Counted from the first letter of the stretch, positions 8,274-16,848 are shown. The stretch is 32,275 nucleotides of DNA from Anaerolineae bacterium (GCA_016926595.1 JAFGOG010000264.1:1-32275), one strand, 5' to 3'. A program made the numbers and translations. Notes: generated by a model from the letters alone, not told the origin.

Positions 8274-8313
8274 GTGCGGGTTCCAGGCCCCGCTCAGGGC
8301 TTGGAACCCGCAC
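8274..8313. terminator. Twelve-pair perfect hairpin with plus-strand T-tract
   Basis: GTGCGGGTTCCA (8274-8285) pairs perfectly with TGGAACCCGCAC (8302-8313), with further GC pairing inside the 16-base loop. A CTTTTTG run follows on the plus strand, which would make an efficient terminator for rightward transcription, yet both flanking genes run leftward. For leftward RNA the stem lacks a U-tract and may instead be a transcript end protected from exonucleases or a weaker terminator for the formate dehydrogenase operon. Confidence 0.45.
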
Positions 8314-8410
8314 CTTTTTGACCCAGTTCTCTGGGCGAGGGCTTGATTGCCCTTGCCTGTCCCTTCTCTCTGGAGGACGGAGATCTCCTTAAGGAGAGAG
8401 GTTCTCCGCG
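8314..8410. other. Hairpin-rich spacer between two minus-strand operons
   Basis: Several further inverted repeats fill this spacer: CCCAG-TTCT-CTGGG at 8321-8334, GGGC/GCCC arms around 8336-8352, and a perfect 14-base palindrome TCTCCTTAAGGAGA at 8384-8397 next to GGAGATCTCC. No gene is supported. The density of complementary segments suggests a processed or structured RNA segment between operons. Confidence 0.4.
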
Positions 8411-8416
8411 GGTGTC

Positions 8417-8911
8417 CTACCCACCCCACGGCATGGCGGCATACTCCTCAAAGGCCCGATCGTGCATTGTCTTGAACAGCTTTTCGTGCTGCCGTTCCCA
8501 GCGGGCCAGCATCTGCAGTGACTTTTTTGCCGTTTCATCCTCTACCCGTTCGGCCGACATCTCGTAGAATTCGGCAAAGTCGCGCTCGATCAGGTAGGCG
8601 GTGCGAAGCACCGCCAGGTCAGGCACCATCGCTTCGATCACCGTTTGATCCAGCATCTCGCTCTGGGCGCGGGCTGAGAAAAAGCCTTCGGCTTCCAGTT
8701 CTTCTCCGGTCTGAAGCGGTGAGGTGACTTTGCCTTGCAAAGCGTCAATCAGGCCCTGGATGAAAGTGATGTGCTTTTCTTCTTCCGCGGCCAGGTTCTC
8801 AAACACGCCGACTACCGCCGCATGCCCAAACCGTCCGGCATTCTTGCGAAAAAAGTCACGGCCCTCGTATTCACGTTGCAGGGCATATTGATAGATCTTG
8901 ATAATGTCCAC
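8417..8911 (-). CDS. Ferritin-like diiron protein (rubrerythrin type, no rubredoxin domain)
   Basis: A 164-residue all-helical protein. The GTG start at 8911 is chosen because AGGAGG sits seven bases upstream; a longer open frame overlaps the fdhA end without a ribosome site. The four-helix diiron pattern is visible: E14/E16 in QREYEG, EEEKH at 43-47 (ExxH), ERDFAEFYE near 120 and ERQHEKL near 145 (second ExxH). Such rubrerythrin-like ferritins reduce peroxide or handle iron. Lying 26 bases after fdhA and cotranscribed, it may protect the oxygen-sensitive selenium/FeS enzyme or supply iron. No rubredoxin CxxC pair is present, so the electron donor would be separate. Confidence 0.85.
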   Translation of the reverse strand: MDIIKIYQYALQREYEGRDFFRKNAGRFGHAAVVGVFENLAAEEEKHITFIQGLIDALQGKVTSPLQTGEELEAEGFFSARAQSEMLDQTVIEAMVPDLAVLRTAYLIERDFAEFYEMSAERVEDETAKKSLQMLARWERQHEKLFKTMHDRAFEEYAAMPWGG

Positions 8912-8937
8912 TGTTGCGCCTCCTATTTTGATTTTTC

Positions 8938-11640
8938 CTATGCCGCCGCTTCTACCCTGACCGCGCACACCTTAAACTGTGGTATCTTGGCGATCGGATC
9001 CAGTGCAGCGATGGTCAGCTTGTTAGCAGCCGCCTCGGCAAAGTGCCAGGGCATAAAGACAACACCGGGCTCAACTTTATCGCTCACTTCTGCCTTGGCC
9101 GTGACTTGACCCCGGCGTGAGATGACCCTGACCATTGCGCCGTCGGCGATAGACAGCCGGGCTGCGTCGTCGGTGTTGAGTTCCACCACTGCCTCGGGAC
9201 AAATCGTCTCCAATCCTGCTGATCGGCGGGTCATTGAGCCGGTGTGATAGTGGTACAGAACTCGGCCGGTGGTGAACGTGAGTGGATATTCCTCGTCAGT
9301 CTCTTCGGCTGGCGGTTTCCATTCCGCGGCGACCAGGTTGCCCAGGCCGCGGCTGAACTTGCCGACATGCAGGATCGAGGTGCCGGGATGCTCCGCCGTC
9401 GGGCAGGGCCACTGTAGCCCCTGGTCGCCGATCCGCTCGTAGGTAATCCCGGCATAGCTGGGGGTCAGGCGATTGATCTCGGCCATGATCTCCTGTTCCG
9501 AGCCATAGCTCAGGCCTTCGTACCCCATCCGCCGCGCGATCTCGTCGACAATCCACCAATCAGGCTTGGCCTGGCCGGGCGGTGGCACTGCCGGCCGGAC
9601 GAACTGCACCCGCCGCTCCGAGTTGGTAAAGGTGCCGAGCTTTTCTGCCCAACTGTAGCTGGGCAGCACCACGTCAGCTAACGCTGCCGTCTCGGTCAGA
9701 AAGATGTCCTGGACTACTAGGAACTCTGCCTGGCGCAGGCATGCGATAGTGTGATTCGCATCCGGGTCCGACAACGCCGGGTTCTCGCCCATGATGTACA
9801 GGGCGCGCAAGTTGCCCTGTTCCATCTGGTGCAGCATCTCCATGACTGTCAGCCCTACCTTGTTGGGTAGGGATACACCCCATGCCTCTTCGAACTTTTT
9901 CTGGCTGGCTTCCAACGTCACTGCCTGGTAGGCGGTATAGACGTTGGGCAGGCCGCCCATATCGCACGCACCCTGGACGTTGTTCTGGCCGCGCAGCGGG
10001 TTTACCCCGCCGCCCGGCACACCCATGTTGCCCAGCAGCATCTGCAGGTTGGCGCAGCTGATCACGTTATGGTGCCCGGTGATGTGCTGGGTGATGCCCA
10101 TGGCATACAGCAGTGCCGCGGGCCGGTTGGCAGCCAACAGATGGGCTGCCTCGACGATCTGCTCCGCGTCCACGCCGCAGATCTCGGCCACCCGGGCGGG
10201 CGTATAGGTCGCTGCTATGGCCTTGAGCTCCTCAAAGCCTTCCGTCCGTTGGGCGACAAACCCTTTGTCATACAGACCCTGCTCGATCAGGACGTGCATG
10301 ATCCCGTTTAGCAGGGCGATGTCGGTGCCTGGCTTGTGCCGGATATGCAAGGTGGCTAGGTCTGCGATCGGGATACGACGCGGATCACACACGATCAGCT
10401 TGGCACCCCGCTGCTTGATCGCCTGGCGTATGCGCATGCCAAGCACCGGGTGCTGCTCTGTCGTGTTTGAGCCGATGATAAAGTAGGACTGTGCCTGCTC
10501 GGCGATGTCGTCAAAACTATTGGTCATCGCCCCAGAGCCGAATGACGTGACCAGACCGGTCACCGTGGCGCTGTGTCAGAGGCGCGCGCAGTGGTCTATG
10601 TTATTCGTCCCCATCACCGCCCGGGTGAATTTCTGTAGTACATAGTTCTCTTCATTTGTGCACTTGGCCGAGGTCAATGCGCCGAACGCGGCGGACCCCG
10701 ACTCGTCTTTGATCGCCTTGAGCCGTGTCGCCACCAGGTCCAGCGCTTCATCCCATTCGACCTCTTCTAGCGGGCCACCCTTGGCGCGGCGCACCAACGG
10801 TTTGGTCAGACGGTCAGGGTGGTGGACAAAATCCCAGCCAAAACGTCCCTTGACACAGGTCCAGCCATGGTTAGCCGGGGCGTCCCACTTGGAGGCTACC
10901 TGTACGATCTGCCCATCCTTGACTTCCAGGTAGAACTGGCAGCCCATACCACAGTAAGTGCAGGTAGTCGCCACCCGCTCGAGCTCCCAGGGCCGCCCTT
11001 TGCCCAATCGCAGCACCGGTACGAGTGCTCCTGTCGGACATACCTCGACGCACATGCCGCAGAACTCGCAGGGGCTGTCCTGCATCGGTCCGTCAAAGGC
11101 GGTGCCGATCTTGGTGCTAAAGCCGCGTTGGATCGTGCCGATGGCCTCTACGCCGTTGATCTCGTCGCAGGCGCGTACGCACCGCCGGCATAGGATGCAC
11201 TTGTTATAGTCCCGCATGTAGAATGGATTGGAATAATCGATCTCGTAGGCGTGCTGGATGCCTGGGAAGCGAGTATCCTTCAGACCATACTGATATGCCA
11301 GGTCTTGCAGTTCACAGTTCCCGTTCCGCTCACAGGTCATGCAGTCGAGCGGATGGTCCGACAACAGCAGTTCCAGCACAAAGCGGCGAGCCTCTTCCAC
11401 CTGTGGTGAGTGGGTCTTGACCTCCATGCCCTCCATGACCGGGAAAGTGCATGCCGGCTGCAGAGTCCGCTGCCGCGCTACCTCGACCAGGCACACCCGG
11501 CAGGCGCCAATTGGTTTGAGCGCTGGGTGATGGCATAGCGTCGGGATCTTGATGCCTGCCGCCGTGGCCGCTTGCAACACGGTCTGACCTTCCTCTGCGG
11601 TTATCTTGCGCCCGTCAATGGTGATGTTTAACGTCGCCAT
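8938..11640 (-). CDS. fdhA: Selenocysteine-containing formate dehydrogenase catalytic subunit
   Basis: One 900-residue protein read through an in-frame TGA at 10578-10576, which is residue 355 in ...DHCARL-U-HSATVTG, exactly the Sec/Cys-His position of molybdo/tungsto formate dehydrogenases. Cofactor order: [2Fe-2S] C36, C47, C50, C64; a NuoG-like His-Cys [4Fe-4S] H96, C100, C103, C109; two ferredoxin clusters C148/C151/C154/C158 and C191/C194/C197/C201; the Mo/W-domain [4Fe-4S] C227, C230, C234, C262; then the bis-MGD domains and a C-terminal MopB domain. The N-terminal wiring resembles NuoG, HydA and the NADP-dependent Moorella enzyme. It oxidises formate or reduces CO2 in the cytoplasm (no signal peptide). 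The ATG at 11640 lies 7 bases after the NuoF::GltD stop. Treating the TGA as a stop would split it into two false genes. Confidence 0.95.
10547..10563 (-). promoter_or_regulatory. Bacterial SECIS hairpin for the fdhA UGA codon
   Basis: On the coding (minus) strand, 12 bases after the TGA, GTGACC and GGTCAC form a perfect six-pair stem around the loop GGTCT. The distance from UGA to the GGUCU loop is 18 bases. As I remember it, the Escherichia coli fdhF SECIS also presents GGUCU in its loop at that spacing. SelB binds this loop and delivers selenocysteyl-tRNA. The bulged U in the fdhF upper stem is not seen here. Confidence 0.85.
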
Positions 11641-11647
11641 CGGTCGT

Positions 11648-14600
11648 TTACCCTCCCCTCTCTGTCACTGCACGTTCCGGTACCCGCTGGAAGGCCAGGC
11701 CCATTTCTTGCAGCCACTCCAGGTCGCAGCGCAGGCAGCGCTTGCATTCCTCCTGGATCGTGTGCTCGTCCATCGGCGATTCCACTTCTCTGAAATTACC
11801 TTGCCGCTCGGCCACCGTCAGGTGAGGCGCCGCGGGCCGATTGGCGTCGGCATAGTCGTCCAGGTTGAAGGGCTGCTCCACGACTTCGTAGCCCGACAGC
11901 GTCACCAGCTTTTCGGCAGGCATCTGGCCAGTGCGCAGGTAGTGATCGACGGTGCGTGCCATGGCATTGCCCTGCGCTACTGCCTCGATCACCGAAGCCG
12001 GCCCGCTGGCCGCATCGCCCGCAGCAAAAACGCCCGGCCGCGATGTGCCCAGCGATGTGTCCACCTCAAAGGTGCCGTCTTTTCGCACGGCCACCGTGTC
12101 ATCCAGGCCGGTCAGGTCAGTCGCTTGCCCAATGGCCGGGATGAGCAGATCGACGTCGATAACAAACTCCGAGCCGGACAGCGCAATCGGTCGCTTGCGG
12201 CCACTGGCGTCAAAGTCGCCCAAGGTTTGTTTCAGGCACTCTATCCCGGTGACGCAGCCATTGCCCAGCACTCGCGTTGGGTTGGTCAGGTAGTGGAAGA
12301 TGGCCCCTTCCTGTTCAGCCGCTTCGATCTCTTCTTCGTAGGCCGGCATATCCTCCCGGCGGCGCCGGTAGATAACGTGCACCTCGCTGGCGCCCAGCCG
12401 CCACGCGGTGCGGACGGCGTCGATGGCGGCGTTGCCGCCGCCAACCACTGCCACGCGCTTGCCATGCATGTCGGGTGGATTGCCAAGGGCTACCTCCCGC
12501 AAAAAGTCGATGCCGTGGAGGACGCCGGCCTTGTCCTCGCCTTCGATCCGCATTTTACTGCTGCGGTGAGCGCCGATGGCCAAAACAATCGCCTTGTAGC
12601 CATCGTCTAGCAGTGAACTCAGGCTGAAATCCCGTCCCAACGTTTGGTTGCAGCGGATCTCCACTCCGGCCCGACGGATATTGTCGATTTCCTGGTTCAG
12701 CGCTGGCCTAGGCAGGCGGTATTCGGGAATGCCCACCGCCATCATGCCGCCCGCCACAGGCAGCTTTTCAAACACCGTCACCGGATAGCCCATCTGAGCC
12801 AGCCGCAGCGCTGCCGTTAGGCCAGCCGGCCCGGCGCCAACAACTGCTACCTTCTCGCTTTTGGGTACGCCCTCAATTGCCGGCGTCCACGGCTTCTCGA
12901 ACTCGTTATCGGCCATGTAGCGCTTGGCAGCGCGGATAGCGATCGGCTCGTCAATATCTGCCCGCCGGCAGCGCTGCTCACAAAAGGCGGGGCACACCCG
13001 TCCGCAGACCAGGGCAAACGGGTTCTTGCGGCGGTGGATCTCCAGCCCTTCGGCATAGCGTCCCTGGGCTACCAGGGCAATGTAGCTGGGTACATCCACC
13101 TCTGCTGGGCAGGCATTAGTGCAGCGGGCGCGCACCAACGGTTTGCACACCCCAGCCGAGCAGTGCTTATCGACAATGTGGCTGATGAACTCGTCTTCAA
13201 AGTAGCGCAGGGCCGACATCACCGGCCCGGGTGTCAACTGCCCCAAGGCGCATAGCGAGCCGGTCTCCATACCGGCCGCCAAGCTACGGATCGTATCCAT
13301 GTCGCTCATCTGGCCCTTGCCTTCGGTAATGCGGGTCAGCACCTCCAACATCCGCTTTCCGCCCACCCGGCAGGGGATACACTTGCCACAACTCTCGGCC
13401 GTGGCGAATTGCAGGAAGAACTTGGCAAACTCGACCATGCACGTGTCTTCGTCAACTACGATCATGCCGCCCGAGCCCATGACCGCGCCCACCTCTTTGA
13501 GCGAGTCGAAATCGACCTGGACGTTCAAGTGCTGGGCCGGGATGCAGCCGCCTAACGGTCCGCCAGTTTGCACGGCCTTGAACCGCTTGCCGTCGGGGAC
13601 GCCGCCGCCAATGTCATAGATGATCTCGCCCAAGGTGATGCCCATCGGTACCTCGACCAAGCCGGTGTTGTTAACCTTGCCGGTCAGGGCAAAGATGGCC
13701 GTCCCCGGCGACCTGGGTGAGCCGATGCCGGCAAACCACTCAGCGCCGTTGAGGATGATCTGCGGCACGTTAGCGTAGCTCTTGACGTTGTTCAAGTTGG
13801 TCGGTTTGCTCCACAGTCCCGACACTGCCGGGAAGGGCGGGCGGGGACGCGGCTCGCCCCGACGGCCCTCAATGGAGGCCAACAAGGCCGTCTCCTCGCC
13901 GCAGACGAACGCCCCGGCGCCCTCTTTGACGTGCAGTTTGAAGGAAAAGTCGCTGCCAAGAATGTTGTTGCCCAATAGCCCATACTCCTCGGCTTTGGCA
14001 ATGGCGATGTGCAACCGTTTGATGGCCAGCGGGTACTCGGCACGGCAGTAGACATAACCCTCCCGGGCGCCCACGGCATAACCGCAGATGGCCATGCCCT
14101 CGATCAGGGAGTGAGGGTCCCCTTCGATCAGTGACCTGTCCATGAAAGCGCCAGGGTCGCCCTCGTCGGCGTTGCACACTACATACTTGAGGGTGCCTGG
14201 TGCCTTGGCCGTTAGCTCCCACTTCAGGCCGGTCAAAAAGCCGGCACCACCCCGGCCTCGCAGCCCTGAGCGTTTGACCTCGTCTACCACCTGTGCCGGC
14301 GTCATCGATGATAGCACTTTGACCAACGCCTGGTAGCCGTCGCGGGCGATATACTCTTCGATATTCTCCGGGTCGATCATGCCGCAGTTGCGGAGCGTGA
14401 TGCGCAACTGCTTGCTGTAGAAGGGGATCTGGCCGTAGAACGGCACTGCCTGGTGGTCCGACGGCTCCTTGTAGGTCAGCCGCTCGACGACGCGGCCCTT
14501 GACCAGTGTCTCTTCGACCAGTAACGGGACATCCTCGGCCTTGACCTGGCAGTAAAAGATGCCATCGGGATAAATGATAATGACCGGTCCCATGGCGCAA

Positions 14601-14758
14601 AAGCCGCGGCAGCCGGTGTGGATCGTCTCTATCTCGCTGGTCAGCCCGCGGCGTGCGATCTCCTCGACCAGCGCCTGGTAGGTACTGGCTGACCCAGATG
14701 CCTCGCAACCCGTGCCGCCACAGACCAGGACGTTCGCTCGGTATAATGGTTCTGCCAT
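11648..14758 (-). CDS. NuoF/HndC-like flavoprotein fused to a GltD/NfnB-like NAD(P) oxidoreductase
   Basis: A 1036-residue fusion. Residues 1-100 form a thioredoxin-like [2Fe-2S] domain (C13, C18, C50, C54). Residues about 110-530 are NuoF-like: the FMN/NADH glycine-rich GLRGRGGAGF (166-174), NADEGDPGAFMDR, and a [4Fe-4S] site SCGKCIPCR (C457, C460, C463) with C503. Residues about 540-1036 are GltD-like: cysteines C546, C550, C585, C589, C593, C597 for FeS clusters, an FAD site GAGPAG (641-646), a second dinucleotide site GGGNAA (773-778) followed by RRR (798-800) suiting NADPH, and a C-terminal CxxC pair. It likely passes electrons between NAD(H), a second NAD(P)-linked flavin and FdhA through FeS clusters. 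It starts one base after the HndB-like gene. Confidence 0.9.
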   Translation of the reverse strand: MAEPLYRANVLVCGGTGCEASGSASTYQALVEEIARRGLTSEIETIHTGCRGFCAMGPVIIIYPDGIFYCQVKAEDVPLLVEETLVKGRVVERLTYKEPSDHQAVPFYGQIPFYSKQLRITLRNCGMIDPENIEEYIARDGYQALVKVLSSMTPAQVVDEVKRSGLRGRGGAGFLTGLKWELTAKAPGTLKYVVCNADEGDPGAFMDRSLIEGDPHSLIEGMAICGYAVGAREGYVYCRAEYPLAIKRLHIAIAKAEEYGLLGNNILGSDFSFKLHVKEGAGAFVCGEETALLASIEGRRGEPRPRPPFPAVSGLWSKPTNLNNVKSYANVPQIILNGAEWFAGIGSPRSPGTAIFALTGKVNNTGLVEVPMGITLGEIIYDIGGGVPDGKRFKAVQTGGPLGGCIPAQHLNVQVDFDSLKEVGAVMGSGGMIVVDEDTCMVEFAKFFLQFATAESCGKCIPCRVGGKRMLEVLTRITEGKGQMSDMDTIRSLAAGMETGSLCALGQLTPGPVMSALRYFEDEFISHIVDKHCSAGVCKPLVRARCTNACPAEVDVPSYIALVAQGRYAEGLEIHRRKNPFALVCGRVCPAFCEQRCRRADIDEPIAIRAAKRYMADNEFEKPWTPAIEGVPKSEKVAVVGAGPAGLTAALRLAQMGYPVTVFEKLPVAGGMMAVGIPEYRLPRPALNQEIDNIRRAGVEIRCNQTLGRDFSLSSLLDDGYKAIVLAIGAHRSSKMRIEGEDKAGVLHGIDFLREVALGNPPDMHGKRVAVVGGGNAAIDAVRTAWRLGASEVHVIYRRRREDMPAYEEEIEAAEQEGAIFHYLTNPTRVLGNGCVTGIECLKQTLGDFDASGRKRPIALSGSEFVIDVDLLIPAIGQATDLTGLDDTVAVRKDGTFEVDTSLGTSRPGVFAAGDAASGPASVIEAVAQGNAMARTVDHYLRTGQMPAEKLVTLSGYEVVEQPFNLDDYADANRPAAPHLTVAERQGNFREVESPMDEHTIQEECKRCLRCDLEWLQEMGLAFQRVPERAVTERGG

Positions 14759-14759
14759 G

Positions 14760-15146
14760 TTACTGCCCGACTCCTTCGGTTGGTAAGCGGCCCATTGCCC
14801 ACTCCTGAACCACGTTGCCCTTGATCAGATGTTCCTCGATCAACCGGGGCACCATCTCGGGATGCACGTTGCAGTAGGTGACCCGTGGCTGGCCTGCTTG
14901 CTCAATGTCCACCAACGGCTCCTTCGAGCACATCCCAATGCAACCTACAGTCGTGACGTGGGCATCGATCTCCCGCTTCTGTAGCTCTTCCAGGATGGCG
15001 TGCATCGTCTCCCGCGCGCCGGCAGCGATACCGCACGTGCCCATACCTACGATGATTTTGGTGTTCGTTTCGATCCGGATCTTGAGATCCTGCTGGGCCT
15101 GCTCCCGGACCTTTTTGAGATCCTCAATCGATTTGAGTTTTGGCAT
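14760..15146 (-). CDS. HndB-like thioredoxin-fold [2Fe-2S] ferredoxin domain protein
   Basis: A small protein of about 128 residues resembling HndB of NADP-reducing [FeFe] hydrogenases. Two adjacent ATGs exist (15149 and 15146); the second is better spaced (five bases) from GGAGG. Visible features are the strand IIVGMGTCGIAAGAR with one cysteine, and VGCIGMCSKEP with a CxxxC pair, then a C-terminal strand-helix. Only three of the four usual [2Fe-2S] cysteines are evident, as I recall also for HndB proteins, so cluster binding may be atypical. It probably forms part of the electron-transfer module between the NuoE-like and NuoF-like subunits. Its start follows a palindromic repeat. Confidence 0.85.
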   Translation of the reverse strand: MPKLKSIEDLKKVREQAQQDLKIRIETNTKIIVGMGTCGIAAGARETMHAILEELQKREIDAHVTTVGCIGMCSKEPLVDIEQAGQPRVTYCNVHPEMVPRLIEEHLIKGNVVQEWAMGRLPTEGVGQ

Positions 15147-15157
15147 CATTCCCTCCC

Positions 15158-15185
15158 GGGGTAACCACGACGGGTTGCCCCTACA
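15158..15185. repeat. TGTAGGGG-type palindrome filling the gap after nuoE
   Basis: GGGGTAACC (15158-15166) pairs with GGTTGCCCC (15173-15181) with one G-T wobble and a six-base loop; the outer bases read TGTAGGGGC on the minus strand. The TAG of the NuoE-like gene is part of this element. A related palindrome sits before the same gene at 15697-15721, suggesting a dispersed REP-like family. Confidence 0.55.
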
Positions 15186-15681
15186 CTAGCTCATCCAGCA
15201 GCTTGACTGTCGTCTCTGGCACTAGGTGGCCGACGACCTTGTCGTCGACCATGGCCACCGGCGCCAATCCGCACGATCCCAGGCAGTAGACCACTTCGTA
15301 GGTCAGCCGGTAATCTGGCGTTGTCTGCCCGGCCTTGATCCCCAGCCGATTTTCACAGGCGTCGATGATGCGCGCTGCCCCTCGCACATGACAGGCGGTG
15401 CCGTCACATTGACGGACAATGTGACGCCCTCGGCGGGTCAGGTAGAACTGGGAGTAAAAAGTCACCACGCCATAGATCCGGCTCAGCGGCACCCGCATCC
15501 CCTTGGCAATGGCCTCCAACACCGGCCTTGGCAGCCAGCCATAGATCTCCTGTGCCTTTTGAAGTACCGGGATGATCGCCCCACGCTGTGCTTTGTACTC
15601 CTCCAGCAGCCCATACAACGGGGTAAGGTCTAGTTCACGCAGATCCTCTTCAGGGGACTGCTCTGAGCTTTCCTCCGCCAT
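15181..15681 (-). CDS. NuoE/HndA-like [2Fe-2S] subunit
   Basis: A 166-residue thioredoxin-like [2Fe-2S] protein of the NuoE/HoxE/HydC/HndA family. An N-terminal helical bundle (about 20-80, with GWLPRPVLEAIAK and YGVVTFYSQF) leads to the cluster domain with C92, C97, C133 and C137 (QCDGTAC and CLGSCGLAP), all four ligands present. Length is normal. In NADH dehydrogenases and bifurcating hydrogenases it holds the N1a-type cluster beside the FMN of NuoF. The ATG at 15681 has GAGAGG four bases upstream. Its stop codon lies inside a palindromic repeat before the HndB-like gene. Confidence 0.92.
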   Translation of the reverse strand: MAEESSEQSPEEDLRELDLTPLYGLLEEYKAQRGAIIPVLQKAQEIYGWLPRPVLEAIAKGMRVPLSRIYGVVTFYSQFYLTRRGRHIVRQCDGTACHVRGAARIIDACENRLGIKAGQTTPDYRLTYEVVYCLGSCGLAPVAMVDDKVVGHLVPETTVKLLDELV

Positions 15682-15696
15682 CTATCCTCTCCCTTC

Positions 15697-15721
15697 TGTA
15701 GGGGCGGACGGTCTGTCCGCC
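15697..15721. repeat. TGTAGGGGCGGAC-type palindrome before nuoE
   Basis: GGCGGAC (15703-15709) pairs perfectly with GTCCGCC (15715-15721) around a five-base loop, preceded by TGTAGG on the plus strand. It occupies the short spacer between the PHP-domain and NuoE-like genes and shares the TGTAGGGGC edge with the element at 15158-15185. Confidence 0.55.
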
Positions 15722-15727
15722 TCAATG

Positions 15728-16480
15728 TTATGCTTTCAGAATCTCGACGCGCCGCCCATCCTGGCCAGCCAGGGCCAGTGCGATCTCGGCCACCGTCGGT
15801 GCCGCTACTTTTAGCATCGTCCGCGCGGTCATCTCCTCCAAGCGGTGGGCGTCGCCGCTTACCAGGTGGCCATATCCTGCTATCTGAGGCAGGCGCTGCG
15901 TCACCTCGGCCGGGTCAGCCCTTCGCGACAGCTCCAACCCCGCGATTTCCAGCCCTGGCGGCACGAACCCTAGGTTGGAGATCAGGCTGTTGGCCGGGCG
16001 GTCGACGTGGGCGGGAAGGACGATCCCACCTAACGATTTCACCCCCAACACGACCTCTTCTATCGACAATGCCGTTGACATCGACAGCATCCGTTTTTCC
16101 GTGTACCGATACTCCCCCGTGGCGTCGACCACAAACTGGGCGCCAAAGAACGCTTCGTCGTTCTCCCGGTCGGGCAGAGCGGCCCAAACGCGCTCCTGCC
16201 AGGTCAGTGCCTGGTCAACCGTGTCGAACAGGGTGGTCAGGTGCACCTCCTCCCGGCTCTGTACCTCCATCCCCGGCAGCACCGTCAATCCTGTGCCCGC
16301 TGCCCGCGCTGCGTCGATCACCGCCGCGGCGTTGAGTACCGCATTGTGATCGGTTACAGCGATCACCTCCAGTCCCAGCTCTTGTGCCCGCCGCACGATG
16401 AGCGGCGGGATCATCTCTACCTCGGCGCAGGGCGATAGCACGGTGTGCAGGTGCAGGTCAGCCAGCAGATAGCGCCACAT
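15728..16480 (-). CDS. PHP-domain metal-dependent phosphoesterase-like protein
   Basis: A 250-residue PHP domain protein. Metal-binding motifs appear in order: ADLHLHT (H10, H12), VTDHN (about 42), a glutamate in LPGMEVQ, HVDR (about 150) and GDAHR (about 210). PHP proteins hydrolyse phosphoester bonds with two or three metal ions; this subgroup (YciV/TrpH-like) has varied or unknown substrates. A PHP gene of this type is, as I recall, often found beside hydABC-type [FeFe] hydrogenase genes with DRTGG and HATPase genes, as here. A GTG one codon upstream is an alternative start; neither has a strong ribosome site. Confidence 0.85.
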   Translation of the reverse strand: MWRYLLADLHLHTVLSPCAEVEMIPPLIVRRAQELGLEVIAVTDHNAVLNAAAVIDAARAAGTGLTVLPGMEVQSREEVHLTTLFDTVDQALTWQERVWAALPDRENDEAFFGAQFVVDATGEYRYTEKRMLSMSTALSIEEVVLGVKSLGGIVLPAHVDRPANSLISNLGFVPPGLEIAGLELSRRADPAEVTQRLPQIAGYGHLVSGDAHRLEEMTARTMLKVAAPTVAEIALALAGQDGRRVEILKA

Positions 16481-16509
16481 CACAGAGATCAGCTTCGGGG
16501 GATTGGTTA

Positions 16510-16848
16510 TCAGTCGCCACCTACCCCTAGCTTGCTCAGCCGGCCCACCACCGCAAAGGTGGTCTGCGGCGAACTGAGCAACGTCACTCGGTTTTCCTGC
16601 GCTCGCTCCACCGTCTCTAGGTCTGGCTTGATCCCTTCACTGACAATAACCGCTGCCAGGTTCAAGAGCGAAGCCACGGCGATCACGTTGGGATGCGCCT
16701 GCAACGTCACCCACACGCTGCCGGCCTTGGCCTTGGCCATCACACAGCTCAGCAGGTCGGCAGCATAGCCACCCGTTATCTCTTGCCTTATGTCTCCGGG
16801 GTTGACCACCCGCAACCCCAGCTTGTTCACGATCTCTTCGACGGTCAT
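16510..16848 (-). CDS. DRTGG-domain protein
   Basis: A 112-residue protein. The ATG at 16848 overlaps the previous gene's TGA as ATGA, so translation is coupled; a longer open frame upstream is only the shadow of that gene. The sequence begins MTVEEIVNKLGLRVV and contains ITGGYAADLLSCVMAKAKAGSVWVT, then a hydrophobic VIAVASLLNLAAVIVSEG segment, typical of the DRTGG fold, a CBS-associated domain of unknown function also present in HPr-kinase-like and phosphotransacetylase-type proteins. It likely binds a small ligand. Its place among CBS/HATPase and PHP genes points to a regulatory role for the formate dehydrogenase complex. Confidence 0.8.
   Translation of the reverse strand: MTVEEIVNKLGLRVVNPGDIRQEITGGYAADLLSCVMAKAKAGSVWVTLQAHPNVIAVASLLNLAAVIVSEGIKPDLETVERAQENRVTLLSSPQTTFAVVGRLSKLGVGGD

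Noticed and set aside
8938..11640. Two separate genes, or a pseudogene, at the formate dehydrogenase locus because of the TGA
   Set aside because: The TGA is exactly at the Sec position, both sides stay in frame and a SECIS hairpin follows at the right distance.
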